Positions 1 to 9,141 are shown, counted from the stretch's first letter. The stretch: DNA of 58,860 nt from JACJXF01 sp964349045 (GCA_964349045.1 CAYGFI010000011.1:1-58860), one strand, 5' to 3'. The notes: generated by a model from the sequence alone, not told the origin. Numbers and translations are program-made.

Positions 1-196
1 GAGTAAGTTACCATAACCTGATTATTAAATGAAGTATTTTGCAGGAAAGAAATCTCATTAAAAAGATTAAAGAACAAGGATTAACGATTTTTTAAGTGTG
101 AGTCACAATTTGCTGAGGCTTTTCCTAATTACAATAACCTCAAAAATCGTTAATCCTTGTCCTTAAATAAAAGAGACCGAAATTTTACTGATTAAG
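1..196. other. Intergenic left edge with long inverted repeat
   Basis: No gene is visible here. The stretch carries a perfect 19-bp inverted repeat (74-92 against 142-160, arm ACAAGGATTAACGATTTTT) around a 49-nt spacer. It lies just beyond the 3' end of the lipoprotein gene. It could act as a terminator-like structure or be a remnant of a mobile or repetitive element. The sequence alone does not separate these. Confidence 0.6.
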
Positions 197-1630
197 TTAA
201 TCGTACTCAACCGGCTCTATTTCAAGATCATAATCCGAATTAATATCGCCTATCAAACTGTTTATTTCATCAACAAAATCGTCAAATCCTTCTTCGAAAT
301 AGGTTTCCATATCAATTGGGGAACCATCACCAAATGTTAAACGAAAATCGATATAGTTATCTTCATATCCCCACTCAGGATCAATTTTTTTAACAACATA
401 AGCCTCTGCTTTTGCCATAATCTCATTGGTTGTAACGTTAACCAACCGAAGGTTTAAGAACTCATTTATTTTTGCAGCGCCCCGGGCATTGGCAGTATCT
501 TCAGAAATTACCTCGTTTTCGCGGTCTTCATCAATCAGTTTCATTTGATCCACTAATCCCTTTACATCAACATCTCCCCTGATGGCAACATCAAAGAGCT
601 GAAAATGGGCGTTAACCGAATGAATAATCTCCTCGAACTCCACTTCAGTTTCTTCCCATTCATTGGTGTATTCGACCCAGACTTCTTCATAATAACCTGT
701 TTCCTCGTTATATACATAATCCCAGTATCCCCAGGTTTCACTATGAGTGGTTGTGGTAGTGTTAGCATCAATATTGGCTTTTGTGAACAGACCTTCACCA
801 CTTGCGCCCATTTCCATTATCGTATTTCCATTCTCTGTAAACTTATAATTCACTGAAGCTACAGTTGAGGTATTTGAAAGGTCAACTTCAAACTTATAAG
901 TTTCAATAGTAAGATCTGAAGCAACGGCATTTGGAACTCCTTCGGAGTCATAACTGGCGCCAAATACGAAGGTTACAAGTGTCTTACTGCCGGATTTTAA
1001 TTCTGCATTTAATGAGACAGGAAAATCACCTGTATATTCATCATCAAGTGGGCTGTTAGTGAAAGTTATACCTGCATAATCTGAAATAGTAAAGCTGGCA
1101 TCATTTGTAACTGAAGTTTCAGATGAGGGGAATAATAAAATTATTTTATCTCCGCCATATTCAATATCCCAATCCTCTATGGAAGGATTCCAGGTATAGG
1201 TTCCAACATTTTCGTCCCAGGCTTCCTGCAGAGTTTCAGGATCTTCTGACAGTTCATCAGAGGATATCATTTCATGATATAAATCATTTACTTTCTTTTC
1301 TCTGTTTGCGACAGCCACAAATGTTTCAAGTGTTGAAACGATTTTTGATTCTTTGGAAACGAAAGATTTTTTAAGATCAGAGGAAGAAAGGATATCGGTA
1401 AAATTAACCACAACATCAACAGTTTCGAGGTTCTCCATATTACTCATTTCCTTAACAAGCTTAATACCAGCATCTTCAACAGTTGCTTTATTTGCCTCAA
1501 CACTTAAGGTGCTGAATTTTTCTTCAGTGTTATTATTGTTATCGTCATCTTTATCCTTATCCTCGTCGCAAGACGATACCATAAGTGCAAGGAACATTGC
1601 AGGGAAAATTAACCAGTTTTTCTTTTTCAT
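197..1630 (-). CDS. Hypothetical secreted lipoprotein
   Basis: A 477-residue protein with a clear type II signal peptide: MKKK, a hydrophobic core, then a lipobox-like ALMVSSC with the lipidated cysteine at residue 21. The cysteine is followed by an acidic and asparagine-rich tether (DEDKDKDDDNNNN). This is typical of Bacteroidota lipoproteins, and the acidic residues right after Cys resemble a surface-export signal. The mature part is acidic, rich in beta-prone segments and contains a Tyr/Trp/Glu-rich stretch around residues 295-325. I recognise no domain. It stands alone, opposite in direction to mutS. Function unknown; a surface-exposed lipoprotein is an inference from the signal. Confidence 0.8.
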   Translation of the reverse strand: MKKKNWLIFPAMFLALMVSSCDEDKDKDDDNNNNTEEKFSTLSVEANKATVEDAGIKLVKEMSNMENLETVDVVVNFTDILSSSDLKKSFVSKESKIVSTLETFVAVANREKKVNDLYHEMISSDELSEDPETLQEAWDENVGTYTWNPSIEDWDIEYGGDKIILLFPSSETSVTNDASFTISDYAGITFTNSPLDDEYTGDFPVSLNAELKSGSKTLVTFVFGASYDSEGVPNAVASDLTIETYKFEVDLSNTSTVASVNYKFTENGNTIMEMGASGEGLFTKANIDANTTTTTHSETWGYWDYVYNEETGYYEEVWVEYTNEWEETEVEFEEIIHSVNAHFQLFDVAIRGDVDVKGLVDQMKLIDEDRENEVISEDTANARGAAKINEFLNLRLVNVTTNEIMAKAEAYVVKKIDPEWGYEDNYIDFRLTFGDGSPIDMETYFEEGFDDFVDEINSLIGDINSDYDLEIEPVEYD

Positions 1631-1870
1631 TTTTTTGGGGTTTAATTAAGGATTTGACTTAAGTATTATTGTTGGTACAAATAACAGGCTATTTAACGGG
1701 CAAAAATACATTGTGTTACAATAATATTAAAAAATTCATCAACGAATATAACAGTTTTATCAAATACTTGGTTCATTAGAGCATAATAATCGATCATCAA
1801 TTCCTAAACCTGCCTTAAAGAAAGTTTTAACAGATTTAATCAGGAATCTTATAAGCTGTCTCAATTTTCT

Positions 1871-1878
1871 TATTTTTG
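1871..1878 (+). promoter_or_regulatory. Possible -7 element for mutS
   Basis: TATTTTTG matches the Bacteroidota -7 consensus TAnnTTTG and lies 22 nt before the mutS start, which would give a very short leader. No convincing -33 TTTG is visible at the usual distance, so the call rests on one hexamer-class match. Confidence 0.35.
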
Positions 1879-1900
1879 TTACATATCATAAAAAATCCAC

Positions 1901-4519
1901 TTGAGCAATACCAATAAATACGTCGAAACCCCTCTGATGAAACAGTATTACACCATCAAGGCGAAACACCCTGATGCTGTTCTTCTTTTCAGGGTTGGGG
2001 ATTTTTATGAAACTTTCGGGGAGGATGCGATTCGTACCGCTGAAATTCTCGGCATTACATTAACCCGCCGTGCCAATGGCTCTGCCTCATTTGTTGAACT
2101 TGCCGGATTCCCTTTCCATGCACTGGATACCTACCTTCCAAAACTGGTTCGCGCCGGTCAGCGGGTAGCCATCTGCGAACAACTGGAAGATCCAAAACTT
2201 ACCAAAAACATAGTTAAACGGGGCATTACCGAACTGGTGACTCCAGGGGTTTCATTTAACGACAACGTTCTTGATCATAAAGAAAATAACTTTCTTGGAA
2301 GCGTTTATCTGGATAAAAATTTATCCGGTGTTTCATTTCTCGATATTTCAACGGGGGAGTTTTTCACGGCCGAAGGAAACAATGAATATATCGATAAACT
2401 GATCAGCAGTTTCCAGCCAAAAGAAATTCTTCTGGAAAAAAGAAAGCTGGGTGAGTTCAACACATTATTCGGAACGGGGTACTATACTTATCCTCTCGAT
2501 GAGTGGATTTTTCAGGAGGACAATGCACGGGAAAAACTTAATACCCACTTTCAAACCAGGACGCTGAAGGGGTTCGGAGTTGATAACCTGAGCTGCGGGA
2601 TAGTTGCAGCAGGTGCAATTCTGCAATACCTTGATCTGACGCGCCACGACAAGCTGAGTCACATTACCCGGCTTTCGCGCATCGAAGAAGAACATTTTGT
2701 ATGGCTCGACCGCTTTACAATCAGGAACCTTGAGCTTTTCAGATCCATTTACGAAGAAGGTCATAACCTCATTACAGTTCTCGATAAAACGATCTCTCCC
2801 ATGGGATCGCGTCTGCTGAAACGCTGGGTTGCCCTGCCCCTGAAAGATATCTACCCGCTCGAAGAGCGACTCGATGTGGTGGAATACCTGAAAGAGAATG
2901 AGCCGGAAAGAAAACTGTTTGAAGAGCAGCTCAAAAAGATAGGGGACCTGGAACGGATCATCTCAAAAGTTGCAGTAAACCGCATTAACCCGAGGGAACT
3001 TCAGCAACTGAAAATATCCCTTTCAGCCATACATCCCCTGAAAGAATACTCCGTGAATTCCGGTGTCGAATCACTGAAAAAACTAGGTGAGCAAATGAAC
3101 CCGTGCGAAACGGTTATCGAAAGGATCTCAAGGGAGCTGCACGAAGATCCTCCAAACCAGATGAACAAAGGCAATGTAATTGCCAAAGGAGTTTCTGAGG
3201 AACTTGACGAACTACGGAAAATCATGTACTCGGGAAAAGATTATCTTTTGGAGATTCAACAACGTGAAATAGAAAAAACCGGTATTACATCCCTTAAAAT
3301 CGGATTCAACAGTGTTTTCGGCTATTACATCGAGGTTCGCAATACTCATAAAGAAAAAGTTCCCGGGGAGTGGATTAGAAAACAAACCCTCGTTAGTGCA
3401 GAACGCTATATTACCGAAGAACTCAAAGAGTACGAATCAAAAATCCTTGGAGCCGAAGAGAAAAGTCTTGCTCTCGAAGCAAAACTATTTCAGGATCTTG
3501 TTTATAGTATCGGGGGATTTATTCCCGCTATACAATTAGATGCCAGTCTGCTCGCACGTATTGATTGCCTGTTGTCCTTTGCCAGGATTGCCGTTGATAA
3601 CAATTATGTACGCCCCATACTTTCCGATTCCGATATCATCCATATCAAAGAAGGCCGTCACCCGGTGATTGAACAGCAACTCCCTGTTGATGAGAAATAT
3701 GTTCCGAATGACATGATTCTGGATAGTGAGGATCAGCAGATCATAATCCTTACCGGTCCGAATATGTCGGGAAAATCTGCCCTGCTGCGCCAGACTGCCC
3801 TCATCGTGCTGATGGCGCAGATGGGCTCATTTGTACCGGCAGCAAGTGCGGAAATCGGGCTGGTGGACAAGATTTTTACCAGGGTAGGGGCGAGCGACAA
3901 CATCTCCCTCGGAGAATCCACCTTTATGGTTGAGATGAACGAAGCGGCCAGTATCCTGAATAATCTTTCCGGACGAAGTCTTATCATTCTCGATGAAATA
4001 GGACGTGGTACCAGCACCTACGATGGAATTTCAATTGCATGGGCCATGGTGGAATATATCCATGAACATCCCGTTTTTAAAGCAAAAACGTTGTTTGCCA
4101 CTCATTACCATGAACTGAACGAGATGGAAAATTCTTTCAGCAGGGTAAGAAACTATAATATTTCCATCAAGGAACTGGACGATAAGGTTATTTTCCTTAG
4201 AAAACTGGTTAGAGGAGGCAGTGAGCATAGTTTTGGAATTCATGTGGCCCGGATGGCCGGAATGCCCAAATCGGTTGTAAAACGGGCAGAAGAAATACTT
4301 AAGGAATTGGAAAAATCATCCGGTGGAGAGGGATTAAGCAAACCGGTTGCCGATATTGCCTCAGGCCGTGAAGGAATGCAGTTGAGTTTCTTTCAACTGG
4401 AAGACCCCGTACTGAGGCAGATCAGGGATGAAATAATGAAAATGGACATCAATAACCTCACTCCGATCGAGGCTTTGAATAAGTTGAATGAGATCAAGAA
4501 GTTGTCGGGGTTGAAATAA
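1901..4519 (+). CDS. mutS: DNA mismatch repair protein MutS
   Basis: An 872-residue MutS, full length for the family. It recognises mismatches and starts methyl-independent repair as an ATP-dependent sliding clamp in the cytoplasm. The N-terminal mismatch-binding domain carries the Phe-x-Glu motif in GDFYETF near residue 40. The C-terminal ATPase has Walker A GPNMSGKS near residue 617, Walker B in LDEIGRGTSTYDG, and the downstream ATHYHEL motif. The start is TTG at 1901: the first downstream ATG would remove the conserved ETPLMKQY segment, so TTG is preferred. No mutL lies in the window. The gene ends just before a strong hairpin facing the tRNA genes. Confidence 0.97.
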   Translation: MSNTNKYVETPLMKQYYTIKAKHPDAVLLFRVGDFYETFGEDAIRTAEILGITLTRRANGSASFVELAGFPFHALDTYLPKLVRAGQRVAICEQLEDPKLTKNIVKRGITELVTPGVSFNDNVLDHKENNFLGSVYLDKNLSGVSFLDISTGEFFTAEGNNEYIDKLISSFQPKEILLEKRKLGEFNTLFGTGYYTYPLDEWIFQEDNAREKLNTHFQTRTLKGFGVDNLSCGIVAAGAILQYLDLTRHDKLSHITRLSRIEEEHFVWLDRFTIRNLELFRSIYEEGHNLITVLDKTISPMGSRLLKRWVALPLKDIYPLEERLDVVEYLKENEPERKLFEEQLKKIGDLERIISKVAVNRINPRELQQLKISLSAIHPLKEYSVNSGVESLKKLGEQMNPCETVIERISRELHEDPPNQMNKGNVIAKGVSEELDELRKIMYSGKDYLLEIQQREIEKTGITSLKIGFNSVFGYYIEVRNTHKEKVPGEWIRKQTLVSAERYITEELKEYESKILGAEEKSLALEAKLFQDLVYSIGGFIPAIQLDASLLARIDCLLSFARIAVDNNYVRPILSDSDIIHIKEGRHPVIEQQLPVDEKYVPNDMILDSEDQQIIILTGPNMSGKSALLRQTALIVLMAQMGSFVPAASAEIGLVDKIFTRVGASDNISLGESTFMVEMNEAASILNNLSGRSLIILDEIGRGTSTYDGISIAWAMVEYIHEHPVFKAKTLFATHYHELNEMENSFSRVRNYNISIKELDDKVIFLRKLVRGGSEHSFGIHVARMAGMPKSVVKRAEEILKELEKSSGGEGLSKPVADIASGREGMQLSFFQLEDPVLRQIRDEIMKMDINNLTPIEALNKLNEIKKLSGLK

Positions 4520-4524
4520 TTTGT

Positions 4525-4570
4525 AAAAAAAAGCTCACTGAATTTTTTGGAATTCAATGGGCTTTTTTTT
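4525..4570. terminator. Bidirectional terminator between mutS and tRNA-Leu
   Basis: Eight A residues (4525-4532) and eight T residues (4563-4570) bracket a roughly 18-20 bp imperfect stem with one mismatch, one G-T pair and a TTTTGG-type loop. The symmetrical A/T runs let it terminate mutS on the plus strand and the tRNA transcript on the minus strand. Confidence 0.8.
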
Positions 4571-4577
4571 GATACTG

Positions 4578-4662
4578 TACCCGGAGCGGGAATTGAACCC
4601 GCACAGCCGCAATGGCCACAGGATTTTAAGTCCTGCGTGTCTACCAATTCCACCATCCGGGC
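4578..4662 (-). tRNA. tRNA-Leu (anticodon UAA)
   Basis: An 85-nt class II tRNA read on the minus strand. The 7-bp acceptor stem starts GCCCGGA, the anticodon loop centres on TAA, a long variable arm is present, and the T arm contains GGTTCAATTCC. The CCA end is not encoded. It shares its strand with tRNA-Gly 87 bp upstream and the two are probably co-transcribed. Confidence 0.95.
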
Positions 4663-4749
4663 ATGTCAATGTACGAGGATAAAACCTTCTGAAAAAAAAA
4701 TCCCTTCCGGGATTCTTTTCTGACGGATCACAAATCTCTGATCACGTTT

Positions 4750-4825
<76 letters not shown>

Positions 4826-5190
4826 CTTATGGGATTGCAAATTTAACTGATTTTTTGATTTCACAAAAACTAAAATCAAATTTTGAGAAGAATCACAGGT
4901 ATTTAAAAAGTTGAATCTTTCGAAAGCCCTGCTGGTATTGTGGGATTTTAAGAAATGGGACCAAACAACATACCCGGCTTTTTGTTATTAAAAAAGTAAA
5001 ACTCGTAAACCTGCGATTTTGCATTAGGTTTATTAAAAACAAAAGACATGAATAAATTTACCTGCTATTTTGATGTGCTATTAATTTGCGTTTTTTATTT
5101 ATTCTTGCCGTGTTAATTGTGACATCAATTACACGGAAAAGGAAATGGTATGGTTCCCTATAAAGCTCAGCTTTAAACCCTGGAGCATGT

Positions 5191-5225
5191 TTTGAAAGGT
5201 TTACTTATAAAAATCATTAGATTTG
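5191..5225 (+). promoter_or_regulatory. Bacteroidota-type promoter for the phosphatase gene
   Basis: TTTG at 5191-5194 and TAGATTTG at 5218-5225 are separated by 23 bp, at the long end of the accepted -33/-7 spacing. The predicted transcript would carry the 5265-5325 hairpin element in its leader before the start at 5356. Confidence 0.5.
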
Positions 5226-5264
5226 TAAGTTAATATCCATCGAAATCAAATAGATTTCATTGAT

Positions 5265-5325
5265 GAAACCCACATATTTCGGGAAACGCCTACACACATG
5301 AATAAAAACTCTTAATGTGGGTTCC
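5265..5325 (+). repeat. Hairpin-ended dispersed element, copy 1
   Basis: It begins GAAACCCACAT and ends ATGTGGGTTCC, so the ends can pair. The interior TTTCGGGAAACGC is closely matched in inverse orientation by copy 2 at 38187-38248, and the terminal design recurs at 57289-57343. Confidence 0.55.
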
Positions 5326-5355
5326 ATCCGACCATTGAAAATAAATTTTATACGG

Positions 5356-6462
5356 ATGAAAGCACTTTTGTTTTTTCTTATAATTGCATTAAGCATCCAT
5401 AGTGGGTTTTCTCAAAGCGATTCCATTTTGAAATTTATTTTTGTACCGCACCCCCGGAGCGAAAACAAGCAGCAGCAAAGCGTTTTGCCTGCAATTGAAA
5501 AAATTGATTTTTCAAAGTATGATATGATATTGCTTGGAGGCGACATAACCTGGAATACCAGCTTTAACAGGGTTTCCATGGATTATTGCGATAGTCTCTT
5601 TGACCTGGGTAGTCCCAATACTTTATGGAGCATGGGCAATCATGACCTTGATCATCCTGCACTTATTGAAGAATATACCGGGAGACCAACATACTACTCA
5701 TATTACAGAGATGGTATTACATTTTTAGTTCTCGATACCGAGCAGGATGCTTTTGGGTTTCAAAACTCTTTTATTTCCGGGGACCAGTTGGATATGATAA
5801 AAAATGTTTGTGATACCATCAATAAGTCAAATTACCTGGTTGTTTTGCACGGCCGTTTGCTCTGGATGATTGGCAACAACGATTTCACAACCCGGATTGA
5901 TTCAGTCGCCGAAAGTACAAAACAACTCGATACAACCAATTTCTACCAGGAAGTATATCCCCTCCTCCAAAATGCAAAAAACAAAGGTGTGAAAGTTATT
6001 TGTTTAGGTGGAGATAAATCTAAAATTAATATTGAATATTCACCTGAAGACAGTATTACCTTTCTTACATCTACCATGGCGCCTGAGTTTGCTGATAGTG
6101 TGAATGATGTAATGGTTTTAACCTATTCCAGAACAAACAAAAAAATAACATGGGATTTTGTACCCCTCGATAAGGTAGTGAAGAAAACACAAAACCCGGC
6201 TTCTGTAAATTATAATCCCGAAAAGGAACCTGCCTTTAAGGTATGGAAGGTTTACGGTTCAACAGAAATTTGCATCCAACAGAAAGGCATTAATAGTGGC
6301 CCTGCGTTGATACAGATTTTTTCAATCAATGGAATCCTTTGTAATACAATAAAGGTAAATTCAAACGAAATAAGGACTTTGAGTTTTAACAGGATTGGAA
6401 TTTTTATTATCAGAGTGCAGGGTGATAATTATAATATTACAGAAAAAATAGTAGTGCTATAA
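5356..6462 (+). CDS. Secreted metallophosphatase-like protein with T9SS sorting tail
   Basis: A 368-residue protein starting at the ATG at 5356; a longer in-frame start at 5317 would put 13 residues before the signal peptide. Signal peptide MKALLFFLIIALSIHSGFSQ, then a calcineurin-like phosphoesterase core with GGD at 61-63, GNHD at 94-97, a later LHGR and LGGD. The usual first metal motif (D-x-H) is not evident: the equivalent stretch reads VPHPR, so catalysis is uncertain. The last 75 or so residues resemble a type A T9SS C-terminal sorting domain (IQIFSINGIL ... GIFIIRVQ ... EKIVVL). It is inferred to cross the outer membrane and be surface-attached or released. Substrate unknown. Confidence 0.8.
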   Translation: MKALLFFLIIALSIHSGFSQSDSILKFIFVPHPRSENKQQQSVLPAIEKIDFSKYDMILLGGDITWNTSFNRVSMDYCDSLFDLGSPNTLWSMGNHDLDHPALIEEYTGRPTYYSYYRDGITFLVLDTEQDAFGFQNSFISGDQLDMIKNVCDTINKSNYLVVLHGRLLWMIGNNDFTTRIDSVAESTKQLDTTNFYQEVYPLLQNAKNKGVKVICLGGDKSKINIEYSPEDSITFLTSTMAPEFADSVNDVMVLTYSRTNKKITWDFVPLDKVVKKTQNPASVNYNPEKEPAFKVWKVYGSTEICIQQKGINSGPALIQIFSINGILCNTIKVNSNEIRTLSFNRIGIFIIRVQGDNYNITEKIVVL

Positions 6463-6482
6463 TTTGCAGGTGCAAATATTCT

Positions 6483-6734
6483 CCATAGGCCATCAAACGC
6501 CATCTTTTTATTCATTTGAACTGCGATCATCAATCCATATGATATGCCTTCACTGCGTACGCCATTGTGAAGTACATCGTATCCATAAGCCATGGGTCCG
6601 TTTGGGTTGCTGCCTGCTTCAAAATAAACACGTTGTGAAGAATCGTCATGGAACAACTGATGGAAAGCTACTTCGTTCCGGGCATCTATCTCCTCCGGGA
6701 ACACAATGAAATCGACAAATTCAGACAGTTTTTC
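6483..6734 (-). pseudogene. Fragment of a glycoside hydrolase family 8 enzyme
   Basis: About 84 codons on the minus strand resemble an N-terminal part of GH8 enzymes (xylanase/Rex type): the pattern RVYFEAG ... AYGYDVLHNGVRSEG followed by ISYGLMIAVQMNKK and DGLW. Family members run to roughly 400 residues. Here the match stops at LW, abutting the phosphatase gene end, and on the other side it starts directly after the transporter stop codon in the same frame. There is no catalytic remainder, no signal peptide and no start. It is either a decayed remnant or an assembly join. Confidence 0.6.
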
Positions 6735-8153
6735 TTATTTAAAGTCACTTATTGTTGTGCTGACAGTAAGATCTTTTGATTGAATATCCTGATCAGTTGC
6801 CAAGGGACACTCAGGTACCGGGCAATTGATTATTTTATGTTCCCTGTTATCGGCAGGTTCCCATCCCATAATAAAATACAGTACAAAAAATCCTATTACA
6901 TAGGCTACTGCAACATGCCAGCCACTTTTTAACCAACGACCCACATGACGGGCTTCAGGAAATTTATTTGTAATGGCAACACCTGCAGACGAGCCGAACC
7001 ATATCATCGATCCACCGAAACCAACTGAATATGCCAGCATTCCCCAATCATAATGACCCTGCTCGAGACATAATTTTGTCAATGGGATATTATCAAAAAC
7101 AGCTGAAAGGAATCCAAGCATCAGAGCTGTAACCCATGACGCGTCAGGCAGATCTTCAACAGGCATCATCGATGCACAGAGAACAAGACTAAGAAGAAAG
7201 ATGGTTCCTTTGATTGCATTGGGAACTTCTTTCCATGGGATAGGGCTGAATAAAGCCCCGGTCAATATCGCAATCCATACACCAAGAGCCGGCATATCGT
7301 AAACGAAATTGGAAATAATGGCACCGATTAACATCAGTAAAACTATAAGCAATTTAATCCAGAAAATTTTAACATCCGGACCGGCATTTTTTTGAATCCT
7401 GTGGTATTTATCCTGCTGGTGGGAAGCGAACCAGGCAAAGAATATAAGTGCAGTTCCTGCTGCAAAAAAAGCGTGTAAAACATTAAAAGGACTAACCCCG
7501 TCAATCCACATCATTGTAGTAGTTGTATCACCTACCACACTGCCACTCCCACCGGCATTACTGGCTGCAACAATAGCGGCAATATAACCGATATGAACTT
7601 TTCCTTTAAAAACCACGAGGGCTATGGTTCCGCCAATCAGGGCAGCGGCAATATTATCAAGGAAGGCTGAAAAAATAAAGACAAACACGAGAAGAATAAA
7701 CGGACCCTTCCAGTCATCCGGGAGAAATTTTGGCAGAGCTTCAGGCACCCCTGATTCTTCAAATACCTTTGCCAGGATTGCAAATCCGAGCAATAAGCCC
7801 AGAAGGTTAAGGATTATGCCCCATTCTCCCTGTCGCAGACCTTTGTCCATGATTTGTTCAAGCATAGGAGTCTCTCCGAACATATGGTGAATAAAGTGAA
7901 ATCCCGGATCAAAAATGAATTTGAAGATCAGCAGGACTGTCAATCCTGTTACCGCTACCCAGAAAGTCTGCTTGTGGAACATAGCAACACATGCAAGAAT
8001 CAGAGCGAAAATAATGAACTCGACTCTTACAGGACCAAGGGATGGCACTACCCCTGAGGATGCAGATACTATAAGTGGTAACATAAAGAAAATGCTTAGT
8101 AGAAAAACTTTCCTAAGAGCTTTATGAGTGGATTGGACAAGAATTGTTATCAT
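6735..8153 (-). CDS. Ion transporter of the NhaD/ArsB/citrate (IT) superfamily
   Basis: A 472-residue polytopic inner-membrane protein with about 11-12 hydrophobic segments. Conserved IT-superfamily features are the FSAFLDNIAAALIGGT segment, a glycine-serine stretch GGSGSVVGDTTTTMM and the second half-repeat LSAVFDNIPLTKL with GGSMIWFGSSAG. These Asp-Asn and Gly-Ser motifs are typical of sodium/proton antiporters of the NhaD type and of ArsB-like carriers. The N terminus looks like a cleavable signal or an extra helix. Ion specificity cannot be read from the sequence; Na+/H+ exchange is the likeliest. The gene stands alone, with a GH8 scrap at its 3' end and an assembly gap upstream. Confidence 0.8.
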   Translation of the reverse strand: MITILVQSTHKALRKVFLLSIFFMLPLIVSASSGVVPSLGPVRVEFIIFALILACVAMFHKQTFWVAVTGLTVLLIFKFIFDPGFHFIHHMFGETPMLEQIMDKGLRQGEWGIILNLLGLLLGFAILAKVFEESGVPEALPKFLPDDWKGPFILLVFVFIFSAFLDNIAAALIGGTIALVVFKGKVHIGYIAAIVAASNAGGSGSVVGDTTTTMMWIDGVSPFNVLHAFFAAGTALIFFAWFASHQQDKYHRIQKNAGPDVKIFWIKLLIVLLMLIGAIISNFVYDMPALGVWIAILTGALFSPIPWKEVPNAIKGTIFLLSLVLCASMMPVEDLPDASWVTALMLGFLSAVFDNIPLTKLCLEQGHYDWGMLAYSVGFGGSMIWFGSSAGVAITNKFPEARHVGRWLKSGWHVAVAYVIGFFVLYFIMGWEPADNREHKIINCPVPECPLATDQDIQSKDLTVSTTISDFK

Positions 8154-8225
8154 AAAATTGAAATATTTATGGTTTTTAAGTAAACTTTTTCATCAGTACG
8201 GCAATCTCTTTTCCAAATAAATATA

Positions 8226-8293
8226 TTAACTTATTCCCACAGCCAGATTGATGGCCTGATCGAATTCGCAAAGCAGAATGGGGCTGCCGGATT
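8226..8293 (+). pseudogene. Possible aspartyl-tRNA synthetase fragment at contig end
   Basis: In one plus-strand frame the bases before the gap read YSHSQIDGLIEFAKQNGAAG, which resembles the AspRS stretch R-K-x-I-D-x-L-x-E-F-A-x-x-x-G-A-K-G-L. It has no start and is cut by the N run, and nothing matching continues beyond the gap. It may be the edge of a misjoined contig or a relic. The match is short and from memory of the family, so confidence is low. Confidence 0.35.
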
Positions 8294-8303
8294 NNNNNNN
8301 NNN
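8294..8303. other. Assembly gap (10 N)
   Basis: Ten undetermined bases. The true distance between the flanks is unknown, so the adjacency of the transporter and SRPBCC genes is not proven. Confidence 0.99.
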
Positions 8304-8614
8304 ATATTAACCTAAACTTCATGATGAATCTTGCTGGAAATTAGTGCGTGCGAATATACATCGGAAAATTTATTATTTTGGATTTTAAAATGATTTTTTA
8401 ACGGGTACGTAGTTATTCAAAACCTTTTTAATTTTCTTTCAATCAATCCACAATGGGTGTTTCTATAATTATCATTTGTGTCACTTATACATTTGAATTT
8501 TAAAAAATATTATTTTATATTTAGATTTATTAGATTTTCCAAATAATATTGCACCGGGTGGAACAATAAAAAAACAAGAGTCATAGAGAATTTTAATGCG
8601 CTTTAGCCATCTTT

Positions 8615-8633
8615 TTGTTATAATCTGTTAAAC
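8615..8633 (+). promoter_or_regulatory. Candidate MerR-family operator upstream of SRPBCC gene
   Basis: Two direct half-sites 10 bp apart, TTGTTA at 8615 and TGTTAAAC at 8626-8633, lie 17 bp before the start codon. The same core occurs upstream of the ECF sigma factor and MerR genes nearby. Confidence 0.4.
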
Positions 8634-8649
8634 CATAATATTAGTAACA

Positions 8650-9141
8650 ATGATTCATTCCCTTAAAACAGTACAATTTGTTCCTATCAGTCTTGAGAAA
8701 GCATGGGATTATTTTTCCTCTCCTCAAAATCTGAAAGATATGACCCCTGACTACATGGGATTTAAAATACTGACAGATGTTCCCCCTAAAATGTACCCGG
8801 GAATGATCATTTCATACACTCTCAAATCATTACCGGGATTTAAAGTAAATTGGGTTACCGAAATTACACAGGTCAGAGAAATGGAGTATTTTATCGATAG
8901 CCAGTTATCTGGTCCCTATGGCATCTGGCACCACGAACATCGTTTTAAAAAGGTAGATGGCGGTGTTGAAATAACAGACCTGTTGTATTATAAACTTCCT
9001 TATGGCTGGCTTGGGGGGATTGTTAATTTTTTATTTGTACGAAAAAAAGTGGAAGGTATATTTTCTTACCGCTACAAATTTCTTTGTCAGAAATTCAGGA
9101 TATCAGAGTCTGAGTGTATCCCGAAAATAACATCTAATTAA
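8650..9141 (+). CDS. SRPBCC-family (cyclase/dehydrase-like) protein
   Basis: A 163-residue cytoplasmic protein of the START/SRPBCC ligand-binding fold. It opens with the family pattern of a polar strand, then PISLEKAWDYFSSPQNLKDMTP, continues with MYPGMIISYTL and WVTEITQV, and has a WHHEHRF strand near residue 97 and a C-terminal helix. Homologues in Bacteroidota often sit beside photolyase, ECF sigma and MerR/B12 regulator genes; here ECF and MerR genes lie within 6 kb but no photolyase is present. Ligand unknown. Full length for the family. Confidence 0.8.
   Translation: MIHSLKTVQFVPISLEKAWDYFSSPQNLKDMTPDYMGFKILTDVPPKMYPGMIISYTLKSLPGFKVNWVTEITQVREMEYFIDSQLSGPYGIWHHEHRFKKVDGGVEITDLLYYKLPYGWLGGIVNFLFVRKKVEGIFSYRYKFLCQKFRISESECIPKITSN

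Larger units (their letters stand above)
4826..5355. other. Gene-poor intergenic region
   Basis: About 530 bases without a convincing gene. It holds an imperfect hairpin at about 5108-5137 (CCGTGT against ACACGG), a tiny 22-codon reading frame at 5048 that looks like a bare signal peptide (MNKFTCYFDVLL...) and is probably not a gene, a promoter-like pair at 5191-5225, and a hairpin-ended dispersed element at 5265-5325. Confidence 0.5.
8154..8649. other. Intergenic region with assembly gap
   Basis: About 500 bases without a complete gene. The 60 bases before the N run encode a peptide resembling part of bacterial AspRS (listed separately). After the gap the sequence is AT-rich and non-coding until the SRPBCC gene, with operator-like repeats at 8615-8633. 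Confidence 0.5.

Noticed and set aside
5048..5116. 22-codon signal-peptide-like frame
   Set aside because: Too short and without a mature part; most likely chance in AT-rich DNA.
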